Below, in pieces: positions 36,096 to 47,725 of a DNA stretch of 64,000 bases; position 1 is the first letter of the stretch; each line of letters starts with the position of its first letter. The notes below the pieces were generated by a model. It made no database searches, was not told where the DNA came from, and worked only from the letters and a program-made list of their open reading frames with translations. Both the position numbers and the translations under genes were made by a program. Origin of the DNA: Spinellus fusiger (Eukaryota; Mucoromycota; Mucoromycetes; Mucorales; Phycomycetaceae); NCBI GenBank assembly GCA_025094145.1, contig JALLLS010000071.1, forward strand, positions 62,001-126,000. Direction: 5' to 3'.

Positions 36096-37390
36096 TTACA
36101 GATCTGGCATGGCATCTGGGTTAGACTGGAAATAGGCTACATAGGCCTGATAGTTGGCATGGAGAGAACTCCAAGGATTAAGAAAAGAGAATGTAGGGTT
36201 ATTGGTTTGGAGTTGGCGTAACTTTTCCTCGAGGCCCCTGCCTGCCCTTGCTACAGATCTTGCTGTCTTTTGAAGGCATACATTAGAAGGGCCTGTAGGA
36301 CGTTGTAGGACGGTGGTAGTGGTAGTATTAGTGGCAGCAGTAGTATTAGTATTAGTATTAGTATTAGCAGCAGCAGTAGTGGTAGCAGCAGCAGCAGTAG
36401 TATTAGTGGTAGCAGCAGCAGCAGCAGTAGTATTAGTGGTAGCAGCAGCAGCAGTAGTGGTTGTCTTTGTCTCTGCCTGTGATATTAGTGGTGCTGGTAA
36501 TGACTCCTTTTCACTGGTCTTGTCTTGTACTTTTTCTTTCTCTTCTTCTTCCTCTTCATCACTGCTGTCTTCATAACCTGAGAGTCCAGATTGAGACAGC
36601 CACCCAAGATGTTTATAGAATGTATACAGAGGATGACTCTTGCTGAGAAAGGCATACAATGGATTATTCCCTTGTTGTGCTTGGAGTCTAATCTCATGCA
36701 GATTGGGATTCTTGGCAGCAATCACTTGTTTTGATGTCATTTCAATGATCTCTGCTTGTTGAAGGGTATCTGGCTGCCTTGGAATCAGTGTTTCATGGTC
36801 AATGATCAACTCACCACTCGCATAGTAGAAGGAGTTTTGTATTTACTAGCCAATGCCTTTTGGATGAGTGTCATTTCTAATGGCCTTGGACTTGGTGTAT
36901 TCTCAGTAGAGACAGAGCAAGGAGAGAAAAGAGTAGGTTTATCGCTATAGCTGTAGTGGTACTCTTTTTTCATGCGTTTTCTCTTGTTCTTTTCCTCTTG
37001 TATGAATGAGTACTATAGTGGATAGACAATAATTACCAATAAAACAGGTGCGTTCATCATCACTCATATCAAATATCTTTTCTTCTTCAGAGTCAAGATC
37101 GGCATATCTCTCTTCATCCCACTGTCTTTGTTCTTCTTCGTTTGGCAGAGCACACAGTCCAGCAGAAGGAGCATCCGATAATAAATGGCGTACATCGTAT
37201 CTGTTTTCTTCACTGAGTACTGTGCGATTCGCCCTAGATAGCTACCTGTCAACTGTGCCTTCTGTCCAGGGTATTCTATAATGACCTTTTTCTACTTTGA
37301 CGGCCTCCACCTTATTATTAAAGATGCGTGCCTCATAGCCGAAAACAAGCCATTCTTCCTTGTCCTTTTCTCTATCTCTCTTTTTACTAT
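36096..37390 (-). CDS. SWAP/SURP-domain splicing regulator (SFSWAP-like)
   Basis: Nuclear RNA-processing factor of the suppressor-of-white-apricot type. The N-terminal region has the DRY/EERY domain: EEWLVFGYEARIFNN, HYRIPWTEGTVDRYDVRHLL and QWDEERYADLDSEEEKIF. After an intron comes KKEYHYSYSD. Then two SURP modules follow: IIEMTSKQVIAAKNPNLHEI with NPLYAFLSKSHPLYTFYKHL, and a second one LQKTARSVARAGRGLEEKL with NPTFSFLNPWSSLHANYQAY. A low-complexity Thr/Ala/Asn tract separates the SURP modules. Introns near 37025, 36770 and 37235 are inferred from domain continuity. The first exon was not found, so the start is open (possibly up to about 37523). Confidence 0.75.
36309..36465 (-). repeat. GTAGTATTAGCAGCAG triplet tract coding for Thr/Ala/Asn
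   Basis: Triplet repeats give the linker between the SURP domains. The antisense frame (36313-36576) is a long Val/Ala ORF and is not a gene. Confidence 0.85.
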
Positions 37391-37946
37391 CTCTTATTCT
37401 GAGGGGTGTTTGGTTGCTGCCAGTACTGGTGGCTATGGACAGCTCATTTTAACAGGGACTCATTCACCACCTCACCTTCTCTGCTCATTGTGTGACTTGG
37501 AAAGGGTAAAGATGTCTCGACATTAGCAAAAAAAAATATTTCTTGTCCCCTGTCATGGGCAGGTGGGCTCCGTTTTAACGAGCGATGGATCTGCCAAATG
37601 TAAGTGTTATAGACCCAATGGGTGGATCCACAGACAGAGACATCGACAGACAGAGACTATTCTACATTGGCTCTCATGTCTTGTGGAGAACAGTCAGTCA
37701 ATAAGCACTTCATCTTCAACAGAAAAAGAGCCATGAAGATATGTGTTTATGAATCACTCACCATTACAAAAACATAGCCTATACCATATCATACAACATA
37801 TGAAAATAAAGGAGGATTCTTTTTATTACTGTTTTTTTATTTACAAGCGTTTAAAAAGATTGTCTCTTTTAAAGACCTCTGCAAAAGACAAATAGACAAA
37901 CACATGGTGAGATGAGGCCTGGTGAGAAAAGAACAGTCTATTATCG
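37391..37946. other. Upstream region of SWAP gene and downstream of bS21m
   Basis: Probably contains the first exon and promoter of the minus-strand SWAP gene; candidate ATGs at 37468 and 37522 could not be joined in frame. Past 37560 no coding signal is seen. Confidence 0.4.
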
Positions 37947-38483
37947 TTACCTTTGTTTCATCTGCATAATCAGAGCCACTTTTTTACGGATCATAGCAGC
38001 AAATAGTTTACGGTTACTTTCAATTCTGGCCCGTCTCCGTGTTTGATTGGGCTTCTCATAGTTGGTATTGGCACGTAACTCTCTACGAACATTGTTTTGG
38101 TTCAAAATAGAGTTCAGGCGACGATAGGCTGCGCTGGGATTGCCAACGATACCAATAGAACGGCCAGAGTAGGCTTCAAGAGAGGTGGAGAGGTCTTTAG
38201 GGACATTGAGGTGGGCTGCTAGTGTGCTGGGCATAACAATGTCAGGCTTCTCCTCAGTGAACATGCCTGCGTCATTAAAAGTGTTATCTGCTTGAGGAGT
38301 GGTGCTTTCTGCTTGAGGAGTGGTGTTTTCTGCCAGAGTGCCAGTGGTGGTGCTGGTGGTGCTGCTGTTAATGAGGTTTTCATTGCCTCGAATAGCAGAG
38401 GAGGAGAAAAGACGTGTAGGTTGCGTCGAGTTCAAAGGCAAAAGCTGTCGGGAAAAGCCAACAAGAAATCTCTGTAACGCCAT
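37947..38483 (-). CDS. MRP21: Mitochondrial small-subunit ribosomal protein bS21m
   Basis: Component of the mitochondrial 37S/28S ribosomal subunit. Single exon of 178 codons. The N-terminus MALQRFLVGFSRQLLPLNST followed by RLFSSS is a typical mitochondrial presequence. A Ser/Thr/Gln-rich linker follows. The C-terminal 65 residues hold the S21 pattern: RRLNSILNQNNVRRELR, YEKPNQTRRRARIESNRKLF and MIRKKVALIMQMKQR, with the usual basic end. Length is longer than bacterial S21 but normal for fungal mitochondrial homologues. Confidence 0.85.
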   Translation of the reverse strand: MALQRFLVGFSRQLLPLNSTQPTRLFSSSAIRGNENLINSSTTSTTTGTLAENTTPQAESTTPQADNTFNDAGMFTEEKPDIVMPSTLAAHLNVPKDLSTSLEAYSGRSIGIVGNPSAAYRRLNSILNQNNVRRELRANTNYEKPNQTRRRARIESNRKLFAAMIRKKVALIMQMKQR

Positions 38484-39410
38484 GGTGGATAGACGAAACA
38501 GAACATCTTTCTCGGCCTTTTTTTGTATATATTTTTTTTGTCAGGTCAGTGACTTGCATTTATTTACACGTGTAGCCTATCAGAAGGCATTGAAGGAGGA
38601 TCATTTGTTTCTTTTACTGATCTTTCTCTCTTTTGAAGAAAAACAAGTCAATTCATTCTACGGAGTTGTGGTTCTGTCTGATAATGTTCAATTGAAGAAG
38701 TGTAGAGAGAGAGAGAAGCCTATACTTTTTTCAAGTATGAAAATGACAGTAGATAATAGCAGTTTATTGTGTGTATTGTATGTATTATGTATATTATATA
38801 TTATGTATATTCTGTATATTCTGTATATTTTGTATATTTTGTATATTCTGTGTTTTATGCATAGAAGGAATATACATCTTTTACCGCTCTCTCTATATTA
38901 CTAATAACAATAATGGTTGTATTTATTCTTATCATTAGATGAGAGAATAGAAATAGTAGAAAAGAGTGTCCATTTTTATTCTTAATTCAATCACACCACA
39001 GTTTACTTGGACAGATATTGTCTTTATTTATTCCTTAGTTTATAAGTATTTGCACAAGAAATAACGAATATAAAAACCATTACTGTTTTTATACCTTATG
39101 AATAATAAAATGAGTCATTTGTTTATATGTTTTGTTTATTAATATCCGCTTATATATTTATATTCATGATGTCTTCTTGTCACTGTAGAGAGTCTAACTT
39201 TTTTCTTCCATGATGTGCGGTTGTGATGATGCTTTCAATAATAAATGATAATACGAATGTTCACAGCGAACATCCACCTGACAAGGCAATAAGCACTGCT
39301 GATCTTGTTGGACAGTAGCCATAGGACATACTAATCCAAAAAAAAAAAACTTTAATTTTGCGGTTTATATAAGTTATTGCCCCTTCCTACACAGAAATGA
39401 CAAATATCAC
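38484..39410. other. Intergenic with TGTATATT microsatellite
   Basis: TGTATATTCTGTATAT-type repeats at about 38767-38852. The plus-strand frame 38320-38904 runs antisense to bS21m and through the repeat and is rejected. No gene supported. Confidence 0.45.
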
Positions 39411-40049
39411 TCAGGTGTATACCTGTTCCGTAATGATAGATGAAAGCACGTAAGAAATTAGCTCTAGATTCAGCTTCTCATTTAATAATGGTACAAAACT
39501 AAAATAAAACAAGCCTTTTCTTGTTTCTTCCATAACACATTTATCAAAATAGACATCTCCATAACATAGACGTCTCCATGTACTTTTATACTCACAGAGG
39601 AATGTTCTTTTGCAAGGAGAACAGCCACACCTATTCCTGAGAGAAGAAACATAGATTGCCCCGTTCTTTGTTGTTTTGTGCTTGGAGGAATTGTCTAGAA
39701 TTCTATTTCTTATAGATAGATTGTATCTGCTATAAGACACTATGAGTAGAACATTCACAAAATAGAAACACGCTATTCCATTCATACAATAGAGTCGAGA
39801 GTAGATGGCAGTAGAATAGATGAAAGTAGAATGAATAGACATCGAGTGGCTCTTAAGCTTCGCAGTGTTCTACATCGTCTGACGCAGAAGACTGTGCAAA
39901 ATGGTCTGGTTAGCCTTGTTTTATTTGGAAAAGGCAGTTTACGTTACCTGTATTATGGAGCACCTGCTGTGTTTGTCCTACACCACAAACAAAACCAGGA
40001 GAATGTATTCACTATCCTTGCACTTTACAGAAAGTTTCAAGCAAGTTAG

Positions 40050-42680
40050 GACCGCTATTGAAACCGTTGAAAATAGGCTCCTATGGATTGACTTTTTTGT
40101 TTTACCCCTTATTTTTATAACAAGGTCATGTCACTGATGGACTCAAGGCAAAGGGTCCATGCTTAGCTTTCTTTGTTATATAAATACAATGCATATTGAA
40201 AACATAAACATAGTATATCATTTCAAGGTTGATCTTTTTGTATCATCTCACATTTAAGTAATAGGGAAGTGGTATAGACAGCAGCTATTATTGCAATGGT
40301 ACTTTTCTTACTCGTATCCATTCGTAGGGTCTATCAATGCATACCGTCAGCCATAGATACAAGTGTATAGAATAAAAGAAAGACTCTATTTTATTACTCT
40401 GGATAGATGTTACAGAATCAACCTGAATGGTGTTATTAGTAAAGTAACCTTTTTCATTTCTTCTTCTGTGCTACTGTCAATACCCTTTAGCTGTCAGAAG
40501 TACTTTATCAATACTACTAAACTTAACCAGGGCGTACGATCTTGACCATTCCAAACAATGACAGAGAATGAAAGAGAACACGTGGGACATCAGGCAAACC
40601 TTGATATGAATCTAGGATCAAAAAGAGTACAAGAGGATGAGTTATAAAAGTAGTTGCTGTGCCATGTCTTGCATACGATGGACATTGATCCAAGTGTATG
40701 GCAATAAAGAAGAACGTATGAATCAATGTGTGATTAGATTCATTCTTGATCTACATTCATTGCTAAACACAAAGTACCACTCTCTGTTGTGTCAATGGTC
40801 AGCTACTGCCATTAGGTTACTGTGTAATGAAACATGCATGCTCCTGGGTCGTGGGACTAAAGGTTCAATTCGTATTGTTTGTGTTTGTGTTATTTATTTT
40901 AGATAGCTAATACCTATGGATCCTATGTATTAGATCATACTACTCAATACTACTTTTGTTCCTAAAGCCTATTTACTTTTTCTGTTCAATTCTCTCTCTT
41001 TTATAAGCCTAGCTTCCTCTTGTCTTGGATAGATGAATGGATACACACTCTGTGTTTGCATAAAGCATTGTCACCTCTACTCTAATGTAATTAACACATT
41101 TCAAGCGTCAGTGTTCCTTTTTGTTTATGTCTGTGACTCTTGTTATTCTTTGGAGCATCAGTCATTCCATCAAAAGGCCTTTATATATATAAATATATGT
41201 AAAGTAAATAAATAACAATAACAATAACAATAACAATAACAATAACAATAACAATAACAATAACAACAATAAAATAGTATATTAATCTTACATTAGATAT
41301 TATAATAACCCTATCTCTCTTTTACCATTAGGGAGAGATCATGTCTGTTCTCTTATACATTAATGCACTGAACAGTTCATCTGTGCTTTTGTTTAATAAA
41401 TATTATCATGATCACTTGGAAGAAAGTTTTTATTGTTCTCTACTGAGCCACAGATGTAGTATCTACCCTTGTGCTTGTTCAACATTCTCCCCTTCTTTTG
41501 ATGAGAAGAAATGAGAGACACTAAAAACACAGGAGAAAGTAAAATAAAAAGAAGGCTGTAGAATCAAAAGAAAGGACTCTTCTCTAGTTTTAAGATTTCT
41601 CACTTGAGTCAGGCCTAGAGTGATGATCCTGAAAGGAGTTCACACAAGGCTCTCCGCCATCATTTTCAGTCGTCATTTTCTTTTGTTATGAAGAAGAGGG
41701 ATAGTCCTATGTGCCTATTTCTTTTTTTTTCCGCCTAAGTACCATGTTCTATGGATCATCCTCCACGACCTATGGATCATCAAAAGAGCATGCCTACAGT
41801 GTGGGTTGATGAGTTTGGATTGTTTTGAATGAGCTAAAAATATAAACGATCCCTTTGGATTTTTCCTTTAAGTGTGACGATTTCCTATTCCCAAAGGGTG
41901 GTTTACAACTCACCCTATTGAATAGACATCCTTACTAAAGCAGTTTAGTAATAACACACATTTATAGTCCATAACAACAAACAAATAGAACAGATGAATT
42001 AATCAACCAAGCCCAAGACAAAAGCCGCCTGCTTTCTTAAGAAGAATGACTCACTGTAGAAATGATATCTCATCTGAAAACACAAGAGATGTTTATTTTT
42101 CATTCAACAGATAGAATAAAAACAGTCGGTCTTGACAGTGAGTGTTTTTTATTCAGAATGAACCCAGAACAATGGTCCATAGACCGTCTTTTATTTTTAT
42201 TTTTATTTTTATTTTTATTATTATTATTTTCATTCTTTATTTTTCATATCTCAAATGGACAAATTCTTGCCGTCCATGTGTGGTGTCGCTGTTTGTATCG
42301 ATGGCTGGTATTGCCTGCTGATGACAGTGTACGTTTATTCCAAGAACCTTTATTGATACTTAACATTCAGTTATAAATATAAAAGAAAGAGAAAAAAAGA
42401 AAGGCAGATGAAATAACCTGAATGGACATTGATGAGTCATACAGTTTTTTTCTTTTTTCTTCTTTTATATATATATCTATTCTTACAATAAGGCGATAAG
42501 ATGGCAGACAAGAGAGGCGGAGTTGTTTTCTATGTAAAGACTATGACGCCTTTATCTCTTATCGAAAGAAGGAAAAAAAAAAGGAACATTGTCGTAAAGA
42601 AGAAGGGCGCTCAATACGAATATTTTTCATTCTTTATTGGGTAATAATAACCACTCGAAAGATAAACACAACTAAAATTA
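40050..42680. other. 2.6-kb intergenic region
   Basis: No supported gene. Includes an (ATTTTT)n run at 42192-42220, and short frames such as 40558-40647 (MTENEREHVGHQANLDMNLG, 29 codons) that look coding in composition but have no partner exon. Confidence 0.45.
41211..41272 (+). repeat. AATAAC hexanucleotide microsatellite
   Basis: About ten perfect AACAAT/AATAAC units. Confidence 0.9.
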
Positions 42681-43037
42681 ATGTTGGCGGAGTGTCAAAG
42701 AATTCAAAAGAGTTCATATGAGAGACTCATTTACGCTTTGAGTGCAATGTACCACCAAACAGGCAACAGGTTGTTTTTGTCGGTAAGGTTAGGTGACAGC
42801 AAGACAAGACAGCTCCCAGCTGACAAGATGACCTTTTTGTATCGATATATGTATTTACACCCACAGATACACATACAGAGGCAGAGATACAACCCTACAT
42901 ATATGGATATACATATTTGTGTATTTATGCATATATTCATATATATATATTTATATATATATATACCTGTGTCTGTAATCCACTTTGTTCTGCTACATTT
43001 ATTCTTCACTTTCTTCTTTTATTGTTATCATTTAAAG

Positions 43038-45191
43038 ATGCTTCGTGTATCTTCCATCATTTACCTACAAAAAATATGGACACAGCCACCTACTCGTGGT
43101 TCTCGTTCATTGTTATCCACAGGATTCGGGTCCACAGATACCCAAGAGAGACGACCCCATTCACGCTCAAGTAATGCATCTCAACAGTAGAGAAGGGGCC
43201 AATATTAATCTTATTGTCATTATTATTATTACTTAGGTTTGACTGAAAACTCGTCTTATTTCTTTCAAGAACACTACCACAAACAGTCTGAACCCAAACA
43301 CATAGAGCCAGTGGTTCTACAGACACCTGATATATTGCAAACACACGCTTTGTTTACAGAAACAGAAGCCAACCTACCTGTAGAGGATGTTTCTGAAATG
43401 CCACTGAATGACACAACACTAAAGGCGGAGAAACACAGCACCACTTCTGAGGTGTCTACTGCTGCCATTTCTTCCATCTCTGCAGCTGTGGCTCTTGCAG
43501 CTGTTGCAACGGTCACGATTACAAAAGAGATTGCTGAAGCTACCACTACCACTACCACTGCACAAGAAGTTAGTGAAGTTTCCACAAAAGAAACTATTGA
43601 GACTACCCCATCAACGGTCACAGAGCTAGAGTCAACTCCTGAACCTATCCAAGAGACCTTTGCTCCTTATGATATCTCTGAACCAGAACCTACCAAAATA
43701 GAACACTATGAAGTTGTTCAATTCACTGAAGCTGTTGAAATATCTGACATTTCTGAACCTATTGAGGAAAATGTCTCTCAAGTCCAAGTCGTTGAGGTGG
43801 ATGAAGTCGTTGAAGTTGCCGAAGTCGTTGAGGTGGATGAAGTCTTTGAAGTTACCAAAGTCTTTGAGGTGAATGAAGTCGTCGAAGTTACCAAAGTCTT
43901 TGAGGTGAATGAAGTCGTCGAAGTTACCAAAGTCGTTGAGGTGGACATGGTGGATGAGGTCAAAGTCCCTGAAATCGCTGAAATCTCCGAAGTCTCTGAA
44001 TCTGAAAACATTGTTGAACCCACAGTACTTGCTGAAAAAGCATCTGAGGAGACACCTGAAGAACCTGTCATAGCCTTTGTTGAGTCCAAAGTTGCCTCCG
44101 AGGAAGAAGCATTACTGACAGAAGAATTTAAATTCTCTGAGTCTGAAGCGGTTTCTGTTCCTGAAGAGGTTTTTACAGAGACTTCTATTGAGGTCTCTGT
44201 TGAGATCCCGGAAGAAGTAGCTCCAGAAGTAGCTGAGCATGAAGTTGCTTCCGAGACTGTGGTTTCTGAACAAGAAGAACTTGAAGCATCTCTGCCTGCT
44301 GTCCCTCAAGTCGATCTTTTGTCTGAGACTGAAGTAGATGCCTCGAATGCCATCGTCCCTGAGGCACACGAAGTAATCCCTGAAGCACAAGAGGTACAGG
44401 AAGTACAAATAGTGCAGGAAGTACAGGAAGTTTCTGAAGAGGTGTCCATGTCAGAATCTGAGCTGGTAGTGGAGTCTGAGACGATTGCCACAGTCGAGGC
44501 TGTATCCGAATCACCAGTAGAGTCAGTCGTGGAACCAGTATCTGAAGTGGTGGAAGAGATCCTGCCTTCAACAGAATCTGCAATTATGGTAGAGTCTGAG
44601 GAAGCAAGAGACACACAAAGCCAAGTGCTTTCTCACAAGGAAGTCCACTTTTCCCCCGAGGAAACCATTCGTTCAGAGACGACAAACAATGAGCTTGTGA
44701 GCACAGAGACATTCACACAAAAGACCACGCTTGACACTGCATCAATGGAGTTCGTTGTACAAGAGTACGAAACAACAACAGTACCGCTAGTGATCCCCAC
44801 ACAGACAGTGATTGTACAAGTATCCAGCCCACTTGATAGTGAAGATGACTCTTCTCCCTCTCTTGCACCCATTGCCGAAGAGGACTTTTCTCCTCCTAAC
44901 AGTCCCTCTTTCTCAGATGTTGGTACCACTCTCTACTATCACAGCCCCGACAAGGTAGCTCAACGACACAGTATGGTTGAACCCTACAGTTCTGCATCTA
45001 TTGCCTCATCTACTTCTCAGCCAAGCACTCCTCCTGCCAATGGTAGAGAAGGTTCATTTTTACAAGTCCTTCAAGGTGGTTCCCAAGAAAACCTATTCCG
45101 TCGCGAATCCCAAAAACTGAATGCTAAGCGTAAAGACATCACTAGCAAATTCAAACGCGCTTTCAGTGTCAAGCGAAAGACTTCTATCTAA
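43038..45191 (+). CDS. Glu/Val-rich low-complexity protein, unassigned
   Basis: Not recognised. Two exons (43038-43170 and 43237-45191, GT-AG) give 695 residues. The N-terminus MLRVSSIIYLQKIWTQPPTR with several Arg and Ser could be a mitochondrial presequence. A hydrophobic segment (AAISSISAAVALAAVATVTI) may be a membrane span. The bulk is very acidic, dominated by E, V, S and T, with tandem VVEVDEVVEVAEVVEV and EVVEVTKVFEV units around codons 225-275. The C-terminus is strongly basic (FRRESQKLNAKRKD, then FKRAFSVKRKTSI). A possible extra first exon (42681-42782, ATG, donor GT at 42783) joins in frame through an acceptor right before 43038 and would add 34 residues; I keep the shorter form. 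Confidence 0.6.
43788..43960 (+). repeat. GTTGAGGTGGATGAAGTC-type coding repeat
   Basis: Imperfect 18- and 36-bp direct repeats inside the Glu/Val-rich gene, with one longer unit duplicated almost exactly (FEVNEVVEVTKV twice in a row), indicating recent slippage or unequal exchange. Confidence 0.8.
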
Positions 45192-47223
45192 TTGTATACC
45201 TTATTGTTTATTCTTGTTATTGTTTTATTCTTTCTTTTCTTTGCTCTTGTCTATAGTCCCATCATAATTATTCATTCTGTATTAAACTTATTATTAATCA
45301 ATATCAAACTCAAGCATAATTGTGAAATGGGAGGAGTAACAAAGAAAGGTATATATTGTGTGATATTTGCACAATATGTCATGGGGTAATAATATGATAT
45401 ATCACTGTGTGTTTTTGCACTGTGTTTCATAGTTGAACATCCGTTTATAGAGAGTATGAGAAAGAATACTTGTTTATTCACTAGCATAGTGCTTTTAGAA
45501 TAGAAGTATGCACCTGTAGGATACAAACAAAACGTCAATAATGAATAGTCTACGGCAATGATGAAACATTTGAAGGATTCTATGGCTTACTACAATTGAA
45601 AGTTAAAATAAAAATAAAAATAAAAATCAGTTGATACTGATCATTTTGTCACTTCCCCCGAAATATTGGTCCACCGCGAGTACATTCTTCCGATATCTTA
45701 TTTCATTGGAGATGAGCAGTAAAATAGATCTACATCTGAGATAGATACAACAACGATAGTTGTCGCAATGACTTTTTTATTTTATTTTTTATAATTCAGT
45801 TATGGACATTGATAAGGGCGTCTTACTGAATATGCACAGACATCAAGGGGCACACCTTTATGTTTACCAGTAGAACATACTGTCCAAACAAACCATTAAA
45901 ACTCAGGATATGAAATAGACAGTCAATAGAAGATGGTTCTTATCGCACACCTGAGTAGTCTATGATTAAATAGAAGGTTTGAAAAGTATGATAGGTGAAC
46001 ATTCACTAGTGATAAACCTAATCTATACATGGTGTGAAAATAAAGGTGTACGCCTGGAATGTATGGAAATGGGTTATCGAATTTTCATGTAACAGTTAAA
46101 CTCTAACATTGAATAACTATACTGCATAGTATCGAATGACCCTATCCGTCGTGTTATAGTATAGAAGATATTCCAAGTCTAAATAAACTAAATAGTATAT
46201 CTGTTGTTGCAAAAAAGAAAAAGAAAAGAAAAGAAAAAAGATGGTGGAAATGGCAAGGTTCTTTTATTATTGTAATTACCCTACAGATGTAGAGTGTGGT
46301 TTTCTTTCTCTTTTTTTCTTTTTCTTTTTCTTTTCCTTTTCCTTTTCCTTTTCCTTTTTTCCTTTTATTTTTAAAAAAGCACTTTTTGTCTGACAAAATA
46401 GGATGTATCGAGTAACATAAGTTCATTAGAACGTCTTTATCAAAAATCCACTAATAAGAACGCTTGAACTATTTGTTAGAAATTAAATCAATAGTAGATT
46501 CTATTGCTATTTTCAAACTAATCTACAGATCTTTATTGTTTATGTCTTCAAGACACTTTCATTTCTGTATCCTTGAATATAACTATTATAACTCGTCCAT
46601 TTTTTTTCCTCATTCAGAAAAAAAATCTTCTCAAATAAGTTACCTTACCGTGCCACACACATACCCTTTTCTCTTTCTTTCAGTATACAAACTATAGCAT
46701 GAATTGTGTACCGGGTTTCAAATCAATTTGGTTCTTCAAACACATTCCACCTTAACAATTTGACGGATGCTTATAAGAAAGAAAGTGCAGAGCATGGGTG
46801 TGAGCCCTATCAACACGTGTCTTTAAGCCCTTATAAGAGATAGAGCCCAACTTGGAGTAAATCAAACCTGTGCTCAAGCTTAATAAGTACTTATAGTCTT
46901 ATCCATCACTATTGGTATACCATCTACTGTTGAACAAAGGGTGCACTAAAAGCCAAAAGTACAATATAGATAGCAGTTCATACAATTGAATGTTAGGTAT
47001 ATCAACATAGTTTAATCTTTACAAGCCATAGACTTTATATATATATATATTCTCTCTCTCTCTATGGTTTTAATGAATCATTATTATTGTTATTGGTATT
47101 ATTTTAAAAATATAACATCAACTGGCAATGTTGTATTAATAGGCATAAAAGGTGATGAACAATTATGTAAAGTACCACCTTTCGTCTCATAACTCAGTCG
47201 TAGTTGTGTCTCTATTGCTCGAA
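45192..47223. other. AT-rich intergenic region
   Basis: No supported gene. Contains a purine/pyrimidine-asymmetric tract at about 46305-46372 (CTTTTC repeats). The minus-strand ORF over it (46154-46426, KGKGKGKEKEKEKK) is compositional. Confidence 0.5.
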
Positions 47224-47725
47224 ATGAATAAGAAAGATAAACCAACAAGGTATTTCATAACTGCTTGTACCTATCACACATTGGTTTTATGCTGAGATGA
47301 CCCGTATTTTATTATTAATTTTTCTCGATCATAAATAAATACAAGTTGCTGATTACTTTTTTTTTATCATAAAAAATTGGTACAACATTGTGCCCTCTTT
47401 TCTTATCTTATGAAATGAGAAAAAAAGGCCAGATTGAAGTTGATTTTCCATACAACCATAAAGCTTAACCTGTACGTTGATTTTCCTCCCCTCTTCTTTC
47501 TCATAGATTAAGGAAGTACAATACTACACCTACTCTTCCTACTGCTGATAGTTGGCTGATAATGGAAGAGGTAAATAAGATAGCTGTTCTTTATTGATGA
47601 GTGGTAGGACGCAATAAGAACAAAGAATAGCTATTTTATTTACTTCTTAGATCATGCCATCCCATACCAATAAAAGCATACATTGTATTGAAAGTAGTAG
47701 TCTCTTTTGTTTTAGAGGGTGGTAA
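47224..47725 (+). CDS. Candidate spliced micro-gene, 54 residues
   Basis: Not recognised. Three exons (47224-47249, 47507-47570, 47651-47725) join in phase by GT-AG introns. The peptide begins MNKKDKPTR, continues LRKYNTTPTLPTADSWLIME and ends with SLFCFRGW before TAA. Support is limited to clean junctions with pyrimidine-rich acceptors and an open total frame of 165 nt. It may equally be the remnant of a larger gene. Confidence 0.25.

Noticed and set aside
36313..36576. Plus-strand Val/Ala ORF over the SWAP gene linker
   Set aside because: Complement of the Thr/Ala/Asn triplet repeat.
38320..38904. 194-codon plus-strand ORF antisense to bS21m
   Set aside because: Runs antisense through the ribosomal protein gene and into a TGTATATT microsatellite; ends in repeat-derived residues.
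39411..40049. Minus-strand 143-codon ORF (39411-39842) and overlapping plus-strand 72-codon ORF (39831-40049)
   Set aside because: Both are open but show no recognisable motif, and they overlap head to head; coding status cannot be supported without transcripts or homologues.
42062..42376. 104-codon plus-strand ORF with a Leu/Phe run
   Set aside because: The hydrophobic run comes from an ATTTTT microsatellite; the rest has no motif.
43274..44929. Several antisense ORFs of 98-132 codons over the Glu/Val-rich gene
   Set aside because: Antisense shadows of a biased coding sequence; no motifs and no splice partners.
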